From NCBI GenBank assembly GCA_004292595.1, contig RDXM01000098.1, forward strand, positions 1-43,765: a stretch of DNA of 43,765 nt, given 5' to 3'. The position numbers were made by a program, and so were the translations under genes. This stretch comes from Candidatus Kapaibacterium sp. GTDB lineage: Bacteria; Bacteroidota; Ignavibacteria; Kapaibacteriales; UBA4661. Positions 43,669 to 43,765 of the stretch are shown one piece after another; positions within the stretch are counted from its first letter, which is position 1, and every line of letters begins with the position of its first letter. Under the pieces are notes generated by a model. The model was given only the letters and a program-made list of their open reading frames with translations. It had not been told where the DNA came from and searched no databases.

Positions 43669-43707
43669 AATACCGTTTTGACTGTATTTTGAATACTTTG
43701 ATTTGAG

Positions 43708-43727
43708 CAAGGCAGCATGCTGCCTTG
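43708..43727. repeat. Perfect 20-bp palindrome
   Basis: CAAGGCAGCA is followed directly by its reverse complement TGCTGCCTTG with no loop. It may be part of another dispersed repeat or a site bound by a dimeric protein; only one copy was seen. Confidence 0.6.
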
Positions 43728-43765
43728 TTTCGGAGAATTGAAACTATTCATTTTACAATCGAAAC

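Larger units (their letters stand above)
43391..43765. other. Intergenic stretch with repeats at the right window edge
   Basis: No convincing gene. It contains a CGCCGCAAA/TTTGCGGCG hairpin (43558-43566 with 43575-43583), a family-C repeat (43622-43668) and a 20-bp palindrome (43708-43727). A minus-strand frame here is made largely of repeat sequence. Confidence 0.55.

Noticed and set aside
43449-43751. Minus-strand frame with a hydrophobic IIFINSIIFICVQK segment
   Set aside because: The segment is a translation of the family-C repeat; the same peptide appears in spurious frames at 40645-40767.

Overview
The window reads as a chromosomal segment from a member of the Bacteroidota/Chlorobiota (FCB) radiation. 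Three things support this: a very large SprA-type protein (outer-membrane translocon of the type IX secretion system), a SusC/Bacteroidetes-style TonB-dependent receptor with an N-terminal carboxypeptidase-like domain, and promoters resembling the Bacteroidetes -33/-7 class (TTG, about 19-20 bp, TAnnTTTG) before several genes. A precise lineage (for example Chlorobi/Ignavibacteria/Kapabacteria-like) is inference only. No tRNA, rRNA or CRISPR array was seen.

Layout. 1-186 holds the 5' part of an IS630-like transposase cut by the window edge. 686-3814 carries a BadF/BadG-type sugar kinase, a coiled-coil J-domain protein and the ribosomal pair rplU-rpmA, closed by a strong bidirectional terminator. 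3952-6216 holds three small exported proteins of unknown function (a lipoprotein, a fibronectin-III-like protein, a helical protein). 6461-11973 runs on the + strand: a TPR protein, a propionyl/methylmalonyl-CoA carboxyltransferase subunit and an FtsI-type transpeptidase with two PASTA domains. sprA (12420-20537, minus strand) follows. 21134-27107 holds a DUF4386 membrane protein, pbpC (minus), a class-A beta-lactamase-fold hydrolase and era. A long minus-strand run, 27303-39963, contains a DUF1338 2-oxoadipate dioxygenase/decarboxylase homologue, a VTT/YqaA membrane protein, a class-V aminotransferase, a REC-PAS-PAS-PAS histidine kinase with a single-domain response regulator, rlmB, a TonB receptor translationally coupled to a 104-residue membrane protein, an MFS exporter and an outer-membrane barrel. 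The window ends with a small membrane protein, a NUDIX CoA-pyrophosphatase and a methyl-accepting chemotaxis protein without a large periplasmic domain.

The most distinctive non-coding content is a set of dispersed palindromic repeats, all intergenic. Family A is a REP-like hairpin (GTGGCACAGACATTCTTGTCTGTG type), usually in inverted pairs, with compensatory base changes in the stem. Family B has a core palindrome (TGTAGTCCACCT, 3 nt, AGGTGGACTACA) inside longer terminal inverted repeats, like a MITE. Family C is a GGACGCAGATGAAGATGAT element. Several copies start at or within a few bases of a stop codon, so they may act as mRNA 3' ends. I did not find an obviously new multi-gene defence or biosynthetic system. 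The best candidates for new biology are these repeat families, a terminator-like hairpin containing an in-frame ATG of a secreted-protein gene, an Era protein with a basic insertion, and the TonB receptor/membrane-protein pair.
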